DNA of 64,000 bases from Stercorarius parasiticus (GCA_013396915.1 VWZL01002229.1:1000973-1064972), one strand, 5' to 3'; shown: positions 1-13,120, counted from the stretch's first letter. Numbers and translations: made by a program. Notes: a model not told the origin generated them from the sequence alone.

Positions 1-1813
1 TGACAGTCTCTTACCCTTCTTCCTGTTGAAAAGGATATTTCCTTGAATATTTGCCCTCACCATTAAAGTACTTTGAAAATCAGTATGCTTGGGCTGTCTG
101 CAGCAACCAGGAGACGGCCAAATACAAGCCCTACTGCTATATGACATTATTAAACATACCTATCCTTTCTTTATTCAGTCATGCTTTTGGGAAATATTTA
201 TGTACTGAATTTGACCAGACATTGTCCAAATTCTCTAATATGGTAGATCATCAAGCAAAGGAAGATTCATTTAAAGTTAAATGCTAGCAGTATCAAGAGA
301 GGCTTCATGTGAAAAGGAAAATAAAAGGTCTCCAGTCACTAAATGTCTGAGCACTCTGCGACACTTACAGACATATCCACAAATGATTTAGCAGGCTGAC
401 GTGCTAGATTTCTCACAAGGCATTGTTTGGAAGGCAAGATTAACCTACAGCAGTACACGTTATTTAAGCTTGAGAAGCAGCAGCCTTAAGAAAACGCAAA
501 TGTTTTCAGAATGTAGCCTGAATGCTTTCTCAGCAACACGAGAGCTAACTAAACTCATTTAACTGCTTTTCATTAAGTCGTCACATCACACTGAAGGTTG
601 CTCTGCTTCGTTGGTATCTCATGGCCTGACACCTGAGAAGGGTAAAAGAACCCTCAAGCTGTCGGGCTGCTGTTGTTGACTTCGTATTTTTATCTGGCAG
701 AAGACATCTATGCAGAAGTTCGAATCACTGACAGAAGCACAAAGTCTTTTCAGCCCCTACTGTAAAAACACTTAGAAGCCTCACAGGCTGCTTTGAGAAA
801 GACCAGAATGTTTTCGCTCTTAACCTCCACAACACAACATTTTTTGCCTGTTTTTCATCCTTCCCTCTTCGCACACACAGTATGTATGCAAATGCATTTT
901 CCTCTAGGAGAGACAAGTGCGACAGTGTATAGATAAAAGTATTTCAGTGCCATAAAATGACTCAAATGAAACAGAAGTTCAAGTTCAGACAAAACTGATT
1001 CAAATTTTGGGTTATGTCTCCAAATGAATAGATGTCATAATTATTGGTCCTACAAGAACAGGCAATGTATGTGAGGGATACACAAAACACTGCCTCACTA
1101 TACAATATCCCTACACTTTTCCAAATTAGACCTGCTACTACACACAGCAGAATCAGTTTTACTTGAATTTCAGTGACAAACAAGGCATTATTTTGAAATT
1201 GCACTGTCTAACCTTGAAATCTTTGGTGCTACTGAAGAAATTGTTTACCACAGTAGTACTTACTACAGCACTGTATTGCAGTAATAAATAGTAATAATTA
1301 ACATACAGGGAAGTCTTGGAAATATTTGTAGGCTAAGGCTTAGCAGGTAAATGTCTTCCCAATCTGATATTTAAAGTAGCCATAAAATCTGCTCCCAAAG
1401 CTTTGAGTGACCAGAGCAACGCAGGGAAGAGAGGTATTGCATATCAGGATCATAGCTTTAAAATATAGAGCACCTTAGATTGTATTTATTACATTGTCAA
1501 AAGCACAGACATTCAACCTTCTGTTTTTTAAAGAAAGCACCGAGATAACCTAGAAATACTGTAATTATTAAGAAACCAGCTATACCAAATGCTAAAACAC
1601 TGAGGGTCAATCACATTTTAGACCACAGCGTATCTTCAAAGGTAATTTTTTTCTATCCAACTAGTTTAATTTTGTTAGCAATATCATGGATATATTCATA
1701 CAACATGTAGTTTTCTTTTAGCATGAAATAAACCTAATTTGGAAAAAAGTCCTTGTAGTGTCTCTACTGTATAGTGTATCAATAGTCACCCTATCCTTTA
1801 CAGATTAAGCTTT
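1..1813. other. intergenic, no gene seen
   Basis: AT-rich sequence with short chance frames only (longest 80 codons, 962-1204 minus). No mobile element, RNA gene or splice-bounded exon recognised. Confidence 0.6.
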
Positions 1814-2092
1814 TTGGCATTATAGGAGAAATCATCTGCTACATACTGGCATCAAGCAAAAGAAGATTCATAAACTCTGCCCTTAATCTCTCTTTCAGTT
1901 TTTTTCCAATTAGAAACAATCTTTTGCTGATACTCTAATTAATACTTACACATTAAAATATTAGGCATTATAGCAGAAATCATCTGTTATATACTTGCAT
2001 AAAGCAAAACTAGGTTTGTAAACCCTTGCCCTTAATCTTTCTTTCAATTCTCTTCTATTTAAAAACAATCTTTCCCCAATACTCTAATTAAT
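1814..2092. repeat. diverged ~130 bp tandem duplication
   Basis: Copy A is at about 1814-1943 and copy B at about 1961-2092, period about 147. Both begin GGCATTATAG-AGAAATCATCTG and share CCCTTAATCT-TCTTTCA, AAACAATCTTT and a final ACTCTAATTAAT. By eye the copies are roughly 80 percent alike, with small indels, so the duplication is old. A 20-base match to the middle of copy A (ATCAAGCAAA-GAAGATTCAT) also occurs at about 249-270, but nothing else there aligns. No coding role is apparent. Confidence 0.85.
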
Positions 2093-2470
2093 GCAAATTA
2101 TATTCATGATTAGTTAGTATTATGCTAATCTGAGCCCCAAATTTACCTAAATCTACATGGTGTTGTCTGAGTACCAGATTGCTTTGGGTTTCTAAGTAAA
2201 ATTACATTAGCCTGCCAGCTGTACAAAATGCCATGATAGAGTAGAAATCCAAGCAAATCATCAAGACTACATTAGTTTTGTTTCTTAATGAACAACTGTT
2301 TGCATTAGGGATTACAGACAAATTATGGTTTTCCTCTCTGTACCCAGGCAGCCAGGCATCTGTTGAGAAGTTTCCTTTTTTTTCCTGACCATCCCTAAAT
2401 AGATTGTGGAGAGCTAAGGCAGAGAGACGGGTTTAATATTCCACGTAATTGAGTTTTTTTCCATTACAAA

Positions 2471-2830
2471 GCCATCACCACTCCGGGGCCCGCTGCTAAC
2501 CTCGCGTTTCTCTCTTCCACTGCTGCCGGGAACGTGGGAGAAACCTGAGTGGGTTTTTTTAGAGAGGTATCAGCCACCCGGCTTCTCCTCTCCTTCAGAA
2601 GCAGATTACATACCTTAGCGCCATACCTGCTTGCCGCTACACTTCAAGCCCATTTCCAAAACCCTGCTGATGCAATTCCCGCTGCTCTGATATAAACACG
2701 GTGCTGACAAAAAGCATCGTGCGTGGAGATCAGAGTATCGGGCTTACGCCTCACGGTCTGTGTTAATGGAGCACGCCAGGGAACGGAGAGACGCGAAGTT
2801 GGGCAATAATGAACATGGTGCCACCAAGAC
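2471..2830. promoter_or_regulatory. CpG-enriched element, possible distal enhancer or minor CpG island
   Basis: About 350 bases with roughly half G+C and, by my count, about 20 CpGs, near the number expected from base composition. The surrounding DNA is strongly CpG-depleted. It includes a MARE/AP-1-like TGCTGACAAAAAGCA near 2702-2716. There is no splice-site or open-frame evidence of an exon. An unmethylated regulatory element is the simplest reading; function is not shown. Confidence 0.45.
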
Positions 2831-2865
2831 TACTAAACTTTAAAGTGTAACAACGAGGCACGGTT

Positions 2866-2881
2866 TTGCGTACGTACGCAA
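2866..2881. repeat. 16 bp perfect palindrome with four CpGs
   Basis: TTGCGTACGTACGCAA reads the same on both strands and contains four CpG dinucleotides. It sits just downstream of the CpG-enriched element in otherwise AT-rich DNA. A 16 bp palindrome may occur by chance in 64 kb; the CpG content is what makes it stand out. Confidence 0.8.
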
Positions 2882-5800
2882 TTCAGCAGCCTGTTCAAGT
2901 TTGCCCCTGTTTCGTGTCAAACTGCTGTACCGTGCTTGTTATTACGTTCTGCTTGATTTAATTATGCTCCTAGTGTACAGGTTTACTCATTCTTCCGTGC
3001 ACTAATCTTGTCTCCAGAACTCACACTGTGACAGCTCATTATTGTTGGCAAAAATGTAGGACGCTGGTAGGAAAAGAAAGGCTCTGATACATTCATCATT
3101 GTGTATCAAGACCTCCTGATTACAAGATACAAGTAACGAGTTAATTGTGGATCAATCTGTAGAGTGCAGGACAGTAAAGGGCGGATAAATCACCATCCAT
3201 GTCTTCAATGACAACACCAAGGAGCAGCAAAATAATTCTAGACAATTTCTTCCCTTGTGTCGAACCCTGTGCTAATATTACAACTCCCTCTTGGCCTATC
3301 CAGGGTATCAGATGTATAAAAATGTGCCCCGAAGGGCATTGGCACTGTTGTGGAATTTATTCAGAAATCCTACCTGAATATTCTCCAGAACACAACCTCC
3401 TGTTCACTTCCTTCAAATGGTCAGTTTAAATAGTTTTAATTCATTTCAGAAACAACATATGAAGTAAAATAAAAATTTTAAAAAATTAAATAATGCATAT
3501 TCCAGATTTTCTTCTGTACTCTTTCAAGTTTCTTATTGCAAACTATTGCAGAAAAAGACCACTCTACATCTGATTTTATATGCTGACAAAATGAAATAAA
3601 TCTAAAAATATCTGCATGTGATGTCTACAACAAATGTTACTAAGGCTATCACGTTATAAAACTCATTTGAGAGTTTAAGGAAAAGTTTGAGTGACTTCCA
3701 AAATGCTTAAAAAAAATCATTTATTAGGACACCTTTGTTTGAAACAGGTGAGATGCAGTTCTGTCTTCACTGGGTTTTATTAAATGCAGTAGTTTAAATT
3801 GGAGCAAGATGAAATCAGGCCTTTTAGTTGGAAAGGTGACTAAGAGCTAATACAAATGACTATCTTCCCCTCCATGCTTGTCACATTTGGTACTTCTCTA
3901 TGGACACTTTTTGCTGTTGACAATATACACAGAAAATTAAAATAATCACTAAAATTAGTCACAGAGGGGACAATCCTCACCTTAGATGCCAGGAAGCTTG
4001 TAATTACACATCAGTATCATTTGAGATATAGATTTACATTTACAAATACCATATCACAAATAGCAGGCATTATACCCTGTAAATTAAATTATTCACTCCA
4101 CGAATAAATAAGACGTTTCAGAGTTTAAAACCCCCTACAATTTCTGCTGTGGTAAGAGACACTGACAAGGCAATTAGATGGACTGAAAATCTGAATGGTT
4201 ATACGCTGCTCAAGGTCGATGTTCTGTCAGTTAATGGTACATCAATTTGCTTATTGATTTGTGAAAGAACACTAACAACTAATTATATTCTGCTCTAGTA
4301 TTTGTCAGCAAGATACTGTAAGATAATTCTAGTAGCACAATGGAAAAACACATCTGGATGAAGTGGTGCGAAGATCACTGTATTACAATAACTTCAGGCA
4401 AGAGTTTTTAGTAATTCAAAACTGACGTGTCATTACTATTAACGCATTCACTTTGTCCTAATGTAAGTTTTTTAAACAATTATCTGGGCAGCAGTATTAA
4501 CAGAATGTAATTTACCTGTGCATGAATAAAAGGACTTCTTCTCCCATGTCTCATTAACAAATACTCTTTGTCTAAGGCCACCTCAGCCTTAGATGAAACT
4601 CATGATGTTTTCCCTTCTGGAATCATTTCCAGGTTCATAACTAGTTTGGCTGAAAAGAACATATTAGTATGACAAGTCACAACATGAAAACGGAGTCAGA
4701 TGCATCACTGATAGGAGTGAAGTGAAGAACACATTGGCACCATGGTGCTGCTGGTGGGAATCAACTGAAATGGCTACCGCAGATTTTAATAATAATTCAA
4801 ATTAAGCAAATGGCTAACTGAGTTAGCCTCACCTGCCACTCGAACTTGCTAATTATCAGTACCAAGGACAGAAAATTCCAGGTCCCTGGGACTGTGCTCT
4901 ACCCATGCAGAGCTTGAGTTTGAGCCCGGGTGTGAACTGGAAGCCAGTGCTGCTGGATCTGCCATGGGTGCTGGGTGGATAGATGTCAGCCTTCAGGTCA
5001 GATCCATTTAATACCTTCTTCTAATGCTGGGCCCATGACTGGCGGGCCAAATAAACTTGTAATGTTTATGCAGACTTACATAGACTGTATTCGCCTTTCT
5101 TAGTGTGACAGGACCCAATACTGCTGTTAAAGCCAGGGGGAAGACTGTTCTGTGAAAGTAACGGCTAATGGAATAAGAAACCATAGTGGTACTGTGGGCA
5201 GCAGTCAAAAAACCACACATACAAACAAAAAAACACCACCACCATTCCCCCAGTATCCTCAAAGATGCAAATGAGAAATCCTTGGTTTGCAAATGCACGT
5301 ACAGGAACAATATCATGGCTGGGAAGCTGAGGCAGTAAGCTCTGCTTAAGAAACATCAGCATGTCTGCAGAAATGTTCTGACAGATAAAAACCTCATCAG
5401 TCTTCCAGGGTGGTGCAATAAATCTCAGTGGTTTCTGAAACCTTGTTAACTTTTACTTTGAGGTAGCACAGTGGTGCCTTCGTATATAGAATCAGCATAG
5501 TTAGTTATTTCCAGTGAAAGACTCTTGTAGAATATCCTTTTGTGGTTAACTAACAGGTAATTTTAAAGGTGTTACAAAAGCAGAGCTCCTCAAAACCTGA
5601 AAAAGGTAGGTAGAACAAACAAACATGAGTCTTCCAGGGCAAATGGAATATGACTGGTTATATGGGACAACTTGGCAGTGCCGCAATATGAAGTATTTCA
5701 AATGCTAAACTGGTTTATTTTAAAAGTCCTGTATTAAAGGCTTCAGTTTGATCCTCTATCCATTTTAAGGGGAACTTACCTGCTATATTGTATCCACAGT

Positions 5801-8800
5801 TCTCAAGACCACTAGGTTTTGGTAACAGCTTTCATTTACAGACTGCTTACTCTAAATGGAAGACCACACAACTTTATTGGATCAAATTTATTACATGGAA
5901 GAAATCAAAAGTCTTTATTATATGAAAGAAATCAAAACCCTTATGGCACACTTTCATGAGCACTGGGAAAATTTACATCTAGGCTAACTTCTCTGTGCAC
6001 AGTCTTTCCTTGACTTTCAAAGAATGCATTTCACTTCCATTGGAAGCTAATGTTCTTTGAGATTCCCTGAGAAGCAACTCATCATTTAAAAGGATGACAT
6101 ATAGAAAATGTCCCCTATCAGTATTTAATATCTCTGAGAAGCTGACATTTGACAGTGACAGTTTGAGAACTGAAATTTGACATTGAACCTCTGCTTAACA
6201 AAATAGATCTGTCATTGCACATGCATGCTAGTGAAAGGACAGAAGAAGTTAAGTGTTTGCATGACATTGCAAGGTATAAGGTCTGTTAAAATATTTGACT
6301 ATGCGGTTTTCTTTAGAATTCTGAGTAGCTCTAGTAAAATTGTTAAGACAGTTAATGGTATCACTGTATAACTGCACAGAGTGGTAAAGCTGTGAGCAGC
6401 AGTTGAAAAAGATGACAAAAGTTCCTATTTATATTGGGTTTACAGATTTTATTTGTTCTCAATGCAGTTTTTACTTCTTTAAACTGTCTTTGTCACGATG
6501 CTATAATCTGAGACACACTACGTCAATTGTAGCTAACACCTAGTCATCTCTTATTTCTAGCAAGGACTAATGGAGTGACTTTCTCACCTTTTTTTCACTA
6601 GTAATTTCTATTTCTAATTTAAAGTGCAAAAAGAAATTGCACAAACCTTCACCTATCTGCCTTTATTTTAGGTCTTCCATTTCTTCACTGAAGTTGCTGT
6701 ATTCAAGACTGTAAATCTAATGTCTTAGACTGGGAGCCTTGAAATATACCTTAAAGTGTAAGTATGTTTCCAGTTTTGACTGGAATTTTCAATCTATCAG
6801 TATCAGTGTAGAAAACTCAGATTTATTTCTTCAGAATTTTGACTCAGCTATCATCAAATAATATCAGAGAACAATTATAAATTTCATCTAGAAAACTACC
6901 TTTTTTTGCATATTAAAAACAATTTCGCAGTAAAGAAAACGGGCATCTGGAAAAAACAGGAAAGTGAAAGAACAGACTGATAACTTCAGAACAGAATAAA
7001 AGCAACTTTATTATGAGTTGCATAAGAGTTCTGTAGGTCCTACAGAAGATTCATCAACACCAAGGTGCCATAGCTTGCTGGGTACATGTATCCTCAATGA
7101 TAACACGTGTGCGGGTAAGTTACAAAGGAAAACTGTTATTGAGGAGGTACATGAAACACCAATGTTAATTACACCTTGAATACTACAACTGTATAAATTA
7201 CAGACAGGTTATATAAAGTACAACTGGATTTTACATGCTGTAGAAGCATGCTTTAGAACTAAACAGTCACTTTCTCCTGATTTCAGTGAACTTTGGATCG
7301 ATCATGCCTTAAGCCAACACAGTGCACACGTATTTAGACACGCAGTCAGATGGCACACATACACACAAACATATGTTTACGGTATTGTTGATGTACGGCT
7401 TGCTTTATAAGAAAACTGTGAACGTTGCCAGAATGAGCAGACAAAAGGAGGCACTGTCAGACTCCCAGTGTGGAGCTCTTGCTGGATACAAGCATGAAGC
7501 ACAAGCAGAAAAAGTTTCGCTCAGAAGGCGCTGCAACTGCTAAACACCTCACAGTAGCAAATCTAACGGGAGTACATAACTAACGTGCAAGGGACTGAAA
7601 GGTAAAAGACACAGAGAAATTAGAAAAATATGTGCTTGTGAATAAGTACAAATATCTTTCTCTTGGTTAAAAGGACACTTTTTAAAAATCAGCAATGCAG
7701 AATTATTAAATATTCTTCACTAGTGTATACTGTTAGCATTTAAATTCCCTGCTACTTCTAGGTTTTTTTCTTGATGAAGGAAGATTATTCCCCTGTTCCA
7801 TAACAAAAAACATTAAACATTAGAAACGAACGTGCATTCAATTTTTACAGTTCTCCAGACAGATCTTTCTGATTTTAAACAATCTAATTCTGAGACATAC
7901 TAAGTATACAGCGCACCTGAGCCAGATATTTAGTATAGACTGAAATGTAACTGTTCTGAACAAAAACTAAAAACGAAATACTCATAGTGTCTCATAAGCA
8001 TATGCAGTGTGTCTTTAAAAAAGATATCTTTTGGCTAATCATTCAGGATCACCAATACATAGTTAATAAAGGATCTTGTTATGTACATTGATTGCATTTT
8101 TGTGTAAGTAAGGAAAGCTGAACAACAGCTTACGAATATAACCTTGAGCTAACCTTTCCTTTTACCCGCTCCTCCCATTGAAATTTATAGAATTAAGATA
8201 TTGTGTTCTAGGTCCATGAATAAGCACAGCATGTTCAATATGTCCACAGTTATACTGACATTTGTTTCTAAATCATTTAATTAAAAGTCATTATTGAGAA
8301 CAAAGGATTCATTAACAAGCTGTACATCTGAACAACTGATGGAGTTGGTGTGTTATGAATATCATTTTAATCCAAATTAGAAAACTGCACAGATGTGCTG
8401 CTGCAAAATATTGACATACTGCAACTCCCTTGGAATGTGATTAACATATGTGTTAAACCAAAAAGTACATTAAAATCTGGCTTTACTAATAAATTTAGGA
8501 TCAGAATAATTCTTTTAGTGCTGAAATATAGCATCTAAATTGTTATTATTTTTACCTCCATTTGGGATTATATGCCCTATTAATACAGACTTAATACTAT
8601 GTGAAATCTCTCTTTTTTAAAATATTTCTTCCTGAAAGCGAAAATACAGAATAGAATAGAAAAGTGATAAACTTTGTATTGACAAACTTTTTGTTCCAAG
8701 ATTTTGTTGTGATGTTTTGATCATAAGATCAAGCCATTAAGAAAAGGAAATGTGCAGTACTTGCAACAAACCAGAACCTCCTAGTCTTTTCTGGATTGTC

Positions 8801-10317
8801 CTTAACACAGACCTCTGATTTCAATACTTTTTTCCAAAAGTTTTGAATAGACAGACAATTTTTCATTCTCTATCTCTGCTGCACATGGATGTATATATGT
8901 ACAGATTAGGAAGAAGAGATCTTTTAGAATATATATTTACACTCTATAGATTTGCATGCAAATTATCAGACAACCAGAGACATACATTCAGACTTCAGCA
9001 CAGATTTAACAAAATAGCTTTCAATAGGTGGCTGACATGTAAATATTTGGAAAACTTTCCCACAAGAAAAACCCAGCAGTTTAAAAACAATGCCACAAAG
9101 TTTTGTAAATAGCTACTTAGATTTGAATTTTTAGATCTGTAAAGTCATTCACAAAACACCATATGACTGTAATCCCAAACTAGCCCTTTGCCATTCATGA
9201 TGAAGAGACAGTAAAAAATATTTTGTGTTTCTATAGGTATGATCCTCTCAATCACCCTCATCATCATTCCTCCTCGCATTATAAATGAAGATTTTTCAAC
9301 AAAAAAATCCTACAGTATTTGCCAGCTGTATCAAACACTGCCTGATATCTAGGTTCTGTCTCTTCACTGAGTATGTTCTTTCCCCCACCACAAAGTTAAA
9401 AGCAAAAATAAGATGATGCGCAATGAAGCTGGTCACATTACAACCACCTAAAAACCTGAGATAATCAGTTAACCATTCTCCACGTTTCCGTTATTTAATA
9501 CATTAAAAGTTTACTTTTGTTTGCACTTGGTTGTTTATAGCATTCTCAGTAAAACTTTTACCCTCTTGTGTTTTAATAAATACGTCTGTATTCAAGAGAA
9601 CACAGATGGAGAAAGTGTGTAATTTCTGTTTGTTTGGTTTTCCCTGTCAAATATATTTGTTATTATTGTAGCTAAATAAAAGAATCCGAATGAAATAAAG
9701 TGTAAGACAGGAAACAATAGAGTAGTATTACAATACCATACATGGATAACACAGGGTTTACTTAGTAAACACTCATTCCACTTAATTTTAAGAGAAAGAC
9801 AGAATGCTGTTTTCCAGAAAATAGTTTCAACATAATTACCTTAAAAAAAATAATTGAAAGAAGCCGTTATTTTAGGAATATTCAAGCTAAATTTGATGTT
9901 GAACATCCATGCTGCAAAATAATTATAAATAGCTTATCTATAATTAAAAACCACTAAGTTTTGTAATGATGCCTGTCATAATAGCATTTGTTAATGAACT
10001 TTTTTATAACTATGAGTAACCATCTTAATGCACTATTTCCTGTTCCCCACAAGGCATTCAGAATTCAATGTTTACAATCATTCAGGAAAAGCAGAAGCAG
10101 AAAACTAAAGAAGTCTGCCTTTCTTGTTTTTTCACTCAGAACTTTCAAGGTTTTACTTATACTTCATATTCCTGACAGGCATTTACTACAAATAATTCTA
10201 CAATAAACTCTGTGGTAATATTTTTACATTATGGCATTGAAGCATAGGGTACTTTTCCTTCTTTGAGAGAAACTAATTCACATTGTACATGGGTTTATCT
10301 TAGAGTCTACAACTGCA
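2882..10317. other. intergenic, AT-rich, no gene seen
   Basis: About 7.4 kb of AT-rich DNA. The longest frames are 102 codons at 5008-5316 (minus) and 89 codons at 8843-9112 (plus), with no recognisable protein. A slightly GC-richer patch at 4880-4990 may be the remnant of an old repeat. Nothing else stood out. Confidence 0.55.
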
Positions 10318-10341
10318 ATTTCTAATTTATAAATTAGAAAT
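10318..10341. repeat. 24 bp perfect AT-rich palindrome
   Basis: A perfect self-complementary 24-mer with no spacer, half-site ATTTCTAATTTA. At this base composition fewer than 0.01 such palindromes are expected in a window this size. It holds two inverted TAATT homeodomain-type cores and could extrude as a cruciform. Confidence 0.9.
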
Positions 10342-11640
10342 ATGACGCAAAATAGAATGCACAGCTAAAACACCATTTGATTTTCACCCATACTTAACAG
10401 TCAAGCATTTTTAAACTCTCTTTCTAAAGTGTGCACGAAATACACACTTATGACCGTGAGCACTTACATTACCTGTATTTTACAGATTACCGTTCAGGAT
10501 AAAACACTGCATGCAGTGAAAGTATTGATTTTCTTTTCCCTTTGGAAGCAATGCCAGCTTACTGAAAGCTATCCTTAGGGAAACTTTTATTAAACTTAAG
10601 ACATGCTGCTTAAGAAAACCAAGCCTTTGAACATTCAATACTAAGGAAATCTCCTACACAAATATTTCATAGTGCCTATGTCTACACATCTGCCAGCCAC
10701 TTTAACAGCTCTTTACAATAATGTACACACTCACAATAAAAAAGTCTGATTAAAGATCTAAACACGAATCTAAACATACTACTACACAGTATAACTCCTA
10801 GTGAAAAAGTAGGTTCACAAACCAGCTTTTTATCATTTACTTTCCTCCTCTGTTCTTTTTTAAAGTAACACAAATGTTCATACCGCAGTAATTCAACAAG
10901 TAGCAAAGACAGAAAAAGTCTCCTTCCCTGCATTCAGAAAGTACAGAAGCAATCACAAGTAGCAAACATAATTGAAATTAAATACTCCCTGCAGGTATGA
11001 TACCCTCACTGAAGGCACGTATCAACATCCACCTTTGGAAAGATAATGAAGTCCGTGCAAAGCAGTGTAGGAAGGCAGTTATAATCAGAAAGCTGCCTTC
11101 TGTCCAGGCACTGGGACGTGCTATTCACTGGTGCTCCCCAGACCCACCGCCCAAGAATAAAGTGCCTATTGTCTCAGCACTGTACTAATTGTGAAAAAGC
11201 AGCCCATGCAGTAAGCATAATAATTATCCGGACAAACAAGCAAAGACAATCAATGAAGGAATGAAAAGGGTAAAAATACACGACCAGACAAAGCAACCCA
11301 AGAATGAAATTAATATTCATAATGGAATGCTAGCCAGCAGAAGGTCCCTTTCATGGCACGGCTATTGCATACAAGAGACCATTGTCCACACGCAACAAAA
11401 TCAGTATATGGAGAAAACTTCACGTGGCTCTGCTGAGGAGAAAAGCTTTTCGTTCCCAAAACACTTGCTCCTGGTCCCAATGTTTTGAAATAAAGTTTTG
11501 GGCTCCTTTGCCCGGCAACATTAAAAAAGTTGTCTCTCAGGGTCCACCCTTCCCTCAGCTCTGTAAGCTTTTTTTTTTTCCACCTCCCCGCTTTCATTTG
11601 CAGCTGTATAAATATGAACAAAAAAGCCATGCTCGTCCAA
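10342..11640. other. intergenic, no gene seen
   Basis: AT-rich DNA with overlapping chance frames at 11261-11660 on both strands (75-106 codons) that share no recognisable domain and break at a T-run near 11571-11579. It leads into the enhancer-like segment that follows. Confidence 0.5.
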
Positions 11641-11930
11641 ACAAAGAAAAAATGAACTGAATATGCATATCCTCATTAACTAAATTTAATTATGACAAGC
11701 GGCATATTAATCAGTAGTTGCTCCAGTTACTGCATTCATTGGAAGGGAGGAGGACTCCAAATTAAGGGGAAGCGTGGGGGACAATTGCATACTGATTAGA
11801 AGGCTGCTCACAACATGATACAATACACTTTCTAAATAATTATTCAGAGGAAACAGAATAAAGAGGCAGATTGCTCTATTTTTAAGACCAACTCAAGAAC
11901 AATTAGCCAAGAGCATGATGACAAGGCTGC
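11641..11930. promoter_or_regulatory. candidate conserved non-coding enhancer
   Basis: A stretch rich in developmental transcription-factor motifs without coding potential: an ATATGCATAT POU/octamer-type palindrome near 11661-11670, TTTAATTATGAC and CATATTAATCAG homeodomain-type sites, CCATTGTT/CAATTG-like and AATTATTCA sites. The texture (few repeats, mixed composition, clustered TAAT and ATGCAT cores) resembles conserved non-coding elements beside developmental regulators. NFIB is the expected neighbour on this side. Conservation cannot be seen from one sequence, so this is an inference. Confidence 0.35.
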
Positions 11931-12024
11931 TTGCTTTTTTCCCGTGACTGCTTCCACCTCCACATTCTCACACCAACTAGCTTGGCAAGCACTGCAAAAT
12001 TTGCATTTCACAGGGGAGAGAAAC

Positions 12025-12294
12025 AAAAAAAAAAAAAAAAGATGACAGAGACAGAGGAAGAAGAAGAAAAAGGCGAAAGAAAAACCCCACGTTGTCCTTG
12101 CTACTGTTTTAAAAAGAAGGCCCATGCCACTACAACAGCGGAGAAACCCTATCTATCTGAGCATGGTGTTTAGGAGCTCCGCAGAGTCACTGAATTGGAG
12201 CTGGAAACTTTGCACGCTCTGAACTTTGCAGCACGTGCATTGCAACAGTGAAGGAGGAGTTCAGAAAGGGGAAAAGGAAAAAAAAAAAAAAAAA
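12025..12294 (+). repeat. two long A-runs
   Basis: A16 at 12025-12040 and A17 at 12278-12294, both in purine-rich surroundings, followed further on by a T-rich tract at about 12595-12634. They are not preceded by a recognisable retrotransposed gene. Frames of up to 196 codons here run through these homopolymers and look fortuitous. Confidence 0.7.
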
Positions 12295-12819
12295 GCTTCC
12301 AGGGAACAGGGAAAAAAAAGAAGTTATCACACCAACTTACCATCCACCAGGTCCTGGCTGACATGTCATAGCAAAGCTGCCATTTTATGGAGCTGTCGGA
12401 TGCTTTCCCTGCCATTACGCTGTCAGCAACCTTCATCAGATGCAGCTCAATGGAAGATAAGACACCTAATCAAGAGAACATCAGCAGTGGCTTGCTGGGC
12501 TACATGTAGGCCAATCCTTATCACACTGCATCATGGGAAAAGCTCCTTTATTAGCAAGAACTCCAACCTCACTGATATAAAGACAAGGATCAGGTTTTTT
12601 CCCCTTTTTTTTCTTTTTTTTTTTTTTTCTTTTTGTCTGAAGGGATTGGTGAAACTAGCCAGCGTTCTCTGTGTCTTAGTGTCTCGCAAGTGGGCGGCTA
12701 GCTGCATTGCCGGGCTATGCAGCCTTAAGTTTATTTGCATTCTTCTGGGTTGTATATTGTTTGACATGGTTCGTGGTCAGCTAAGAAAGGAGGGGAAGGA
12801 AACTGCTCTGAATTAGTTA

Positions 12820-13120
12820 TCTCCCCCCAACAAGGGTGGACGGGGTTTCGGAGGGGGGNCACACCCCCCACAGCCACCCGAGCACCAGCGGGCGACCCCG
12901 GGAACACACAGGTAGCAGCTGCAGCTGGGTGCAGCAGGGGTTGCCAAAGGCTACAAACTCTGTTCTGCAACTGGACATATGGAAGCAGTTTTAACTCTTC
13001 GCAAGCAGCCTTTAACGAGGAATAGGAAGGCTGGTAAGTCGGCATGAGGAGCTGGGGAGGGGGTGCGGTTAGGATTTCAGTGCCACAGACTTCCCCCCCC
13101 CCTCCCCCTCCCTTCCCATG
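12820..13120. other. GC-rich segment with poly-C/T tract
   Basis: About 300 bases of raised G+C ending in a C-rich pyrimidine tract at 13091-13117. A frame of 132 codons on the minus strand (12731-13129) crosses the N and the homopolymers and is not credible as a gene. G-runs here (GGGGAGGGGG near 13054-13063 and the C-rich tract read from the other strand) could form quadruplexes. No splice sites or start context support an exon. Confidence 0.5.
12853..12869. repeat. G6/C6 inverted repeat with an unresolved base
   Basis: GGGGGG at 12853-12858 and CCCCCC at 12864-12869 flank a five-base loop whose first base (12859) is N, the only ambiguous base in the window. A GC hairpin like this commonly stalls sequencing, which probably explains the N. 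It lies in a GC-rich stretch of about 12820-13120. Confidence 0.85.

Noticed and set aside
12226..12816. 196-codon plus-strand frame.
   Set aside because: Runs through an A17 tract and a long T-rich tract giving poly-Lys and poly-Phe; no recognisable domain.
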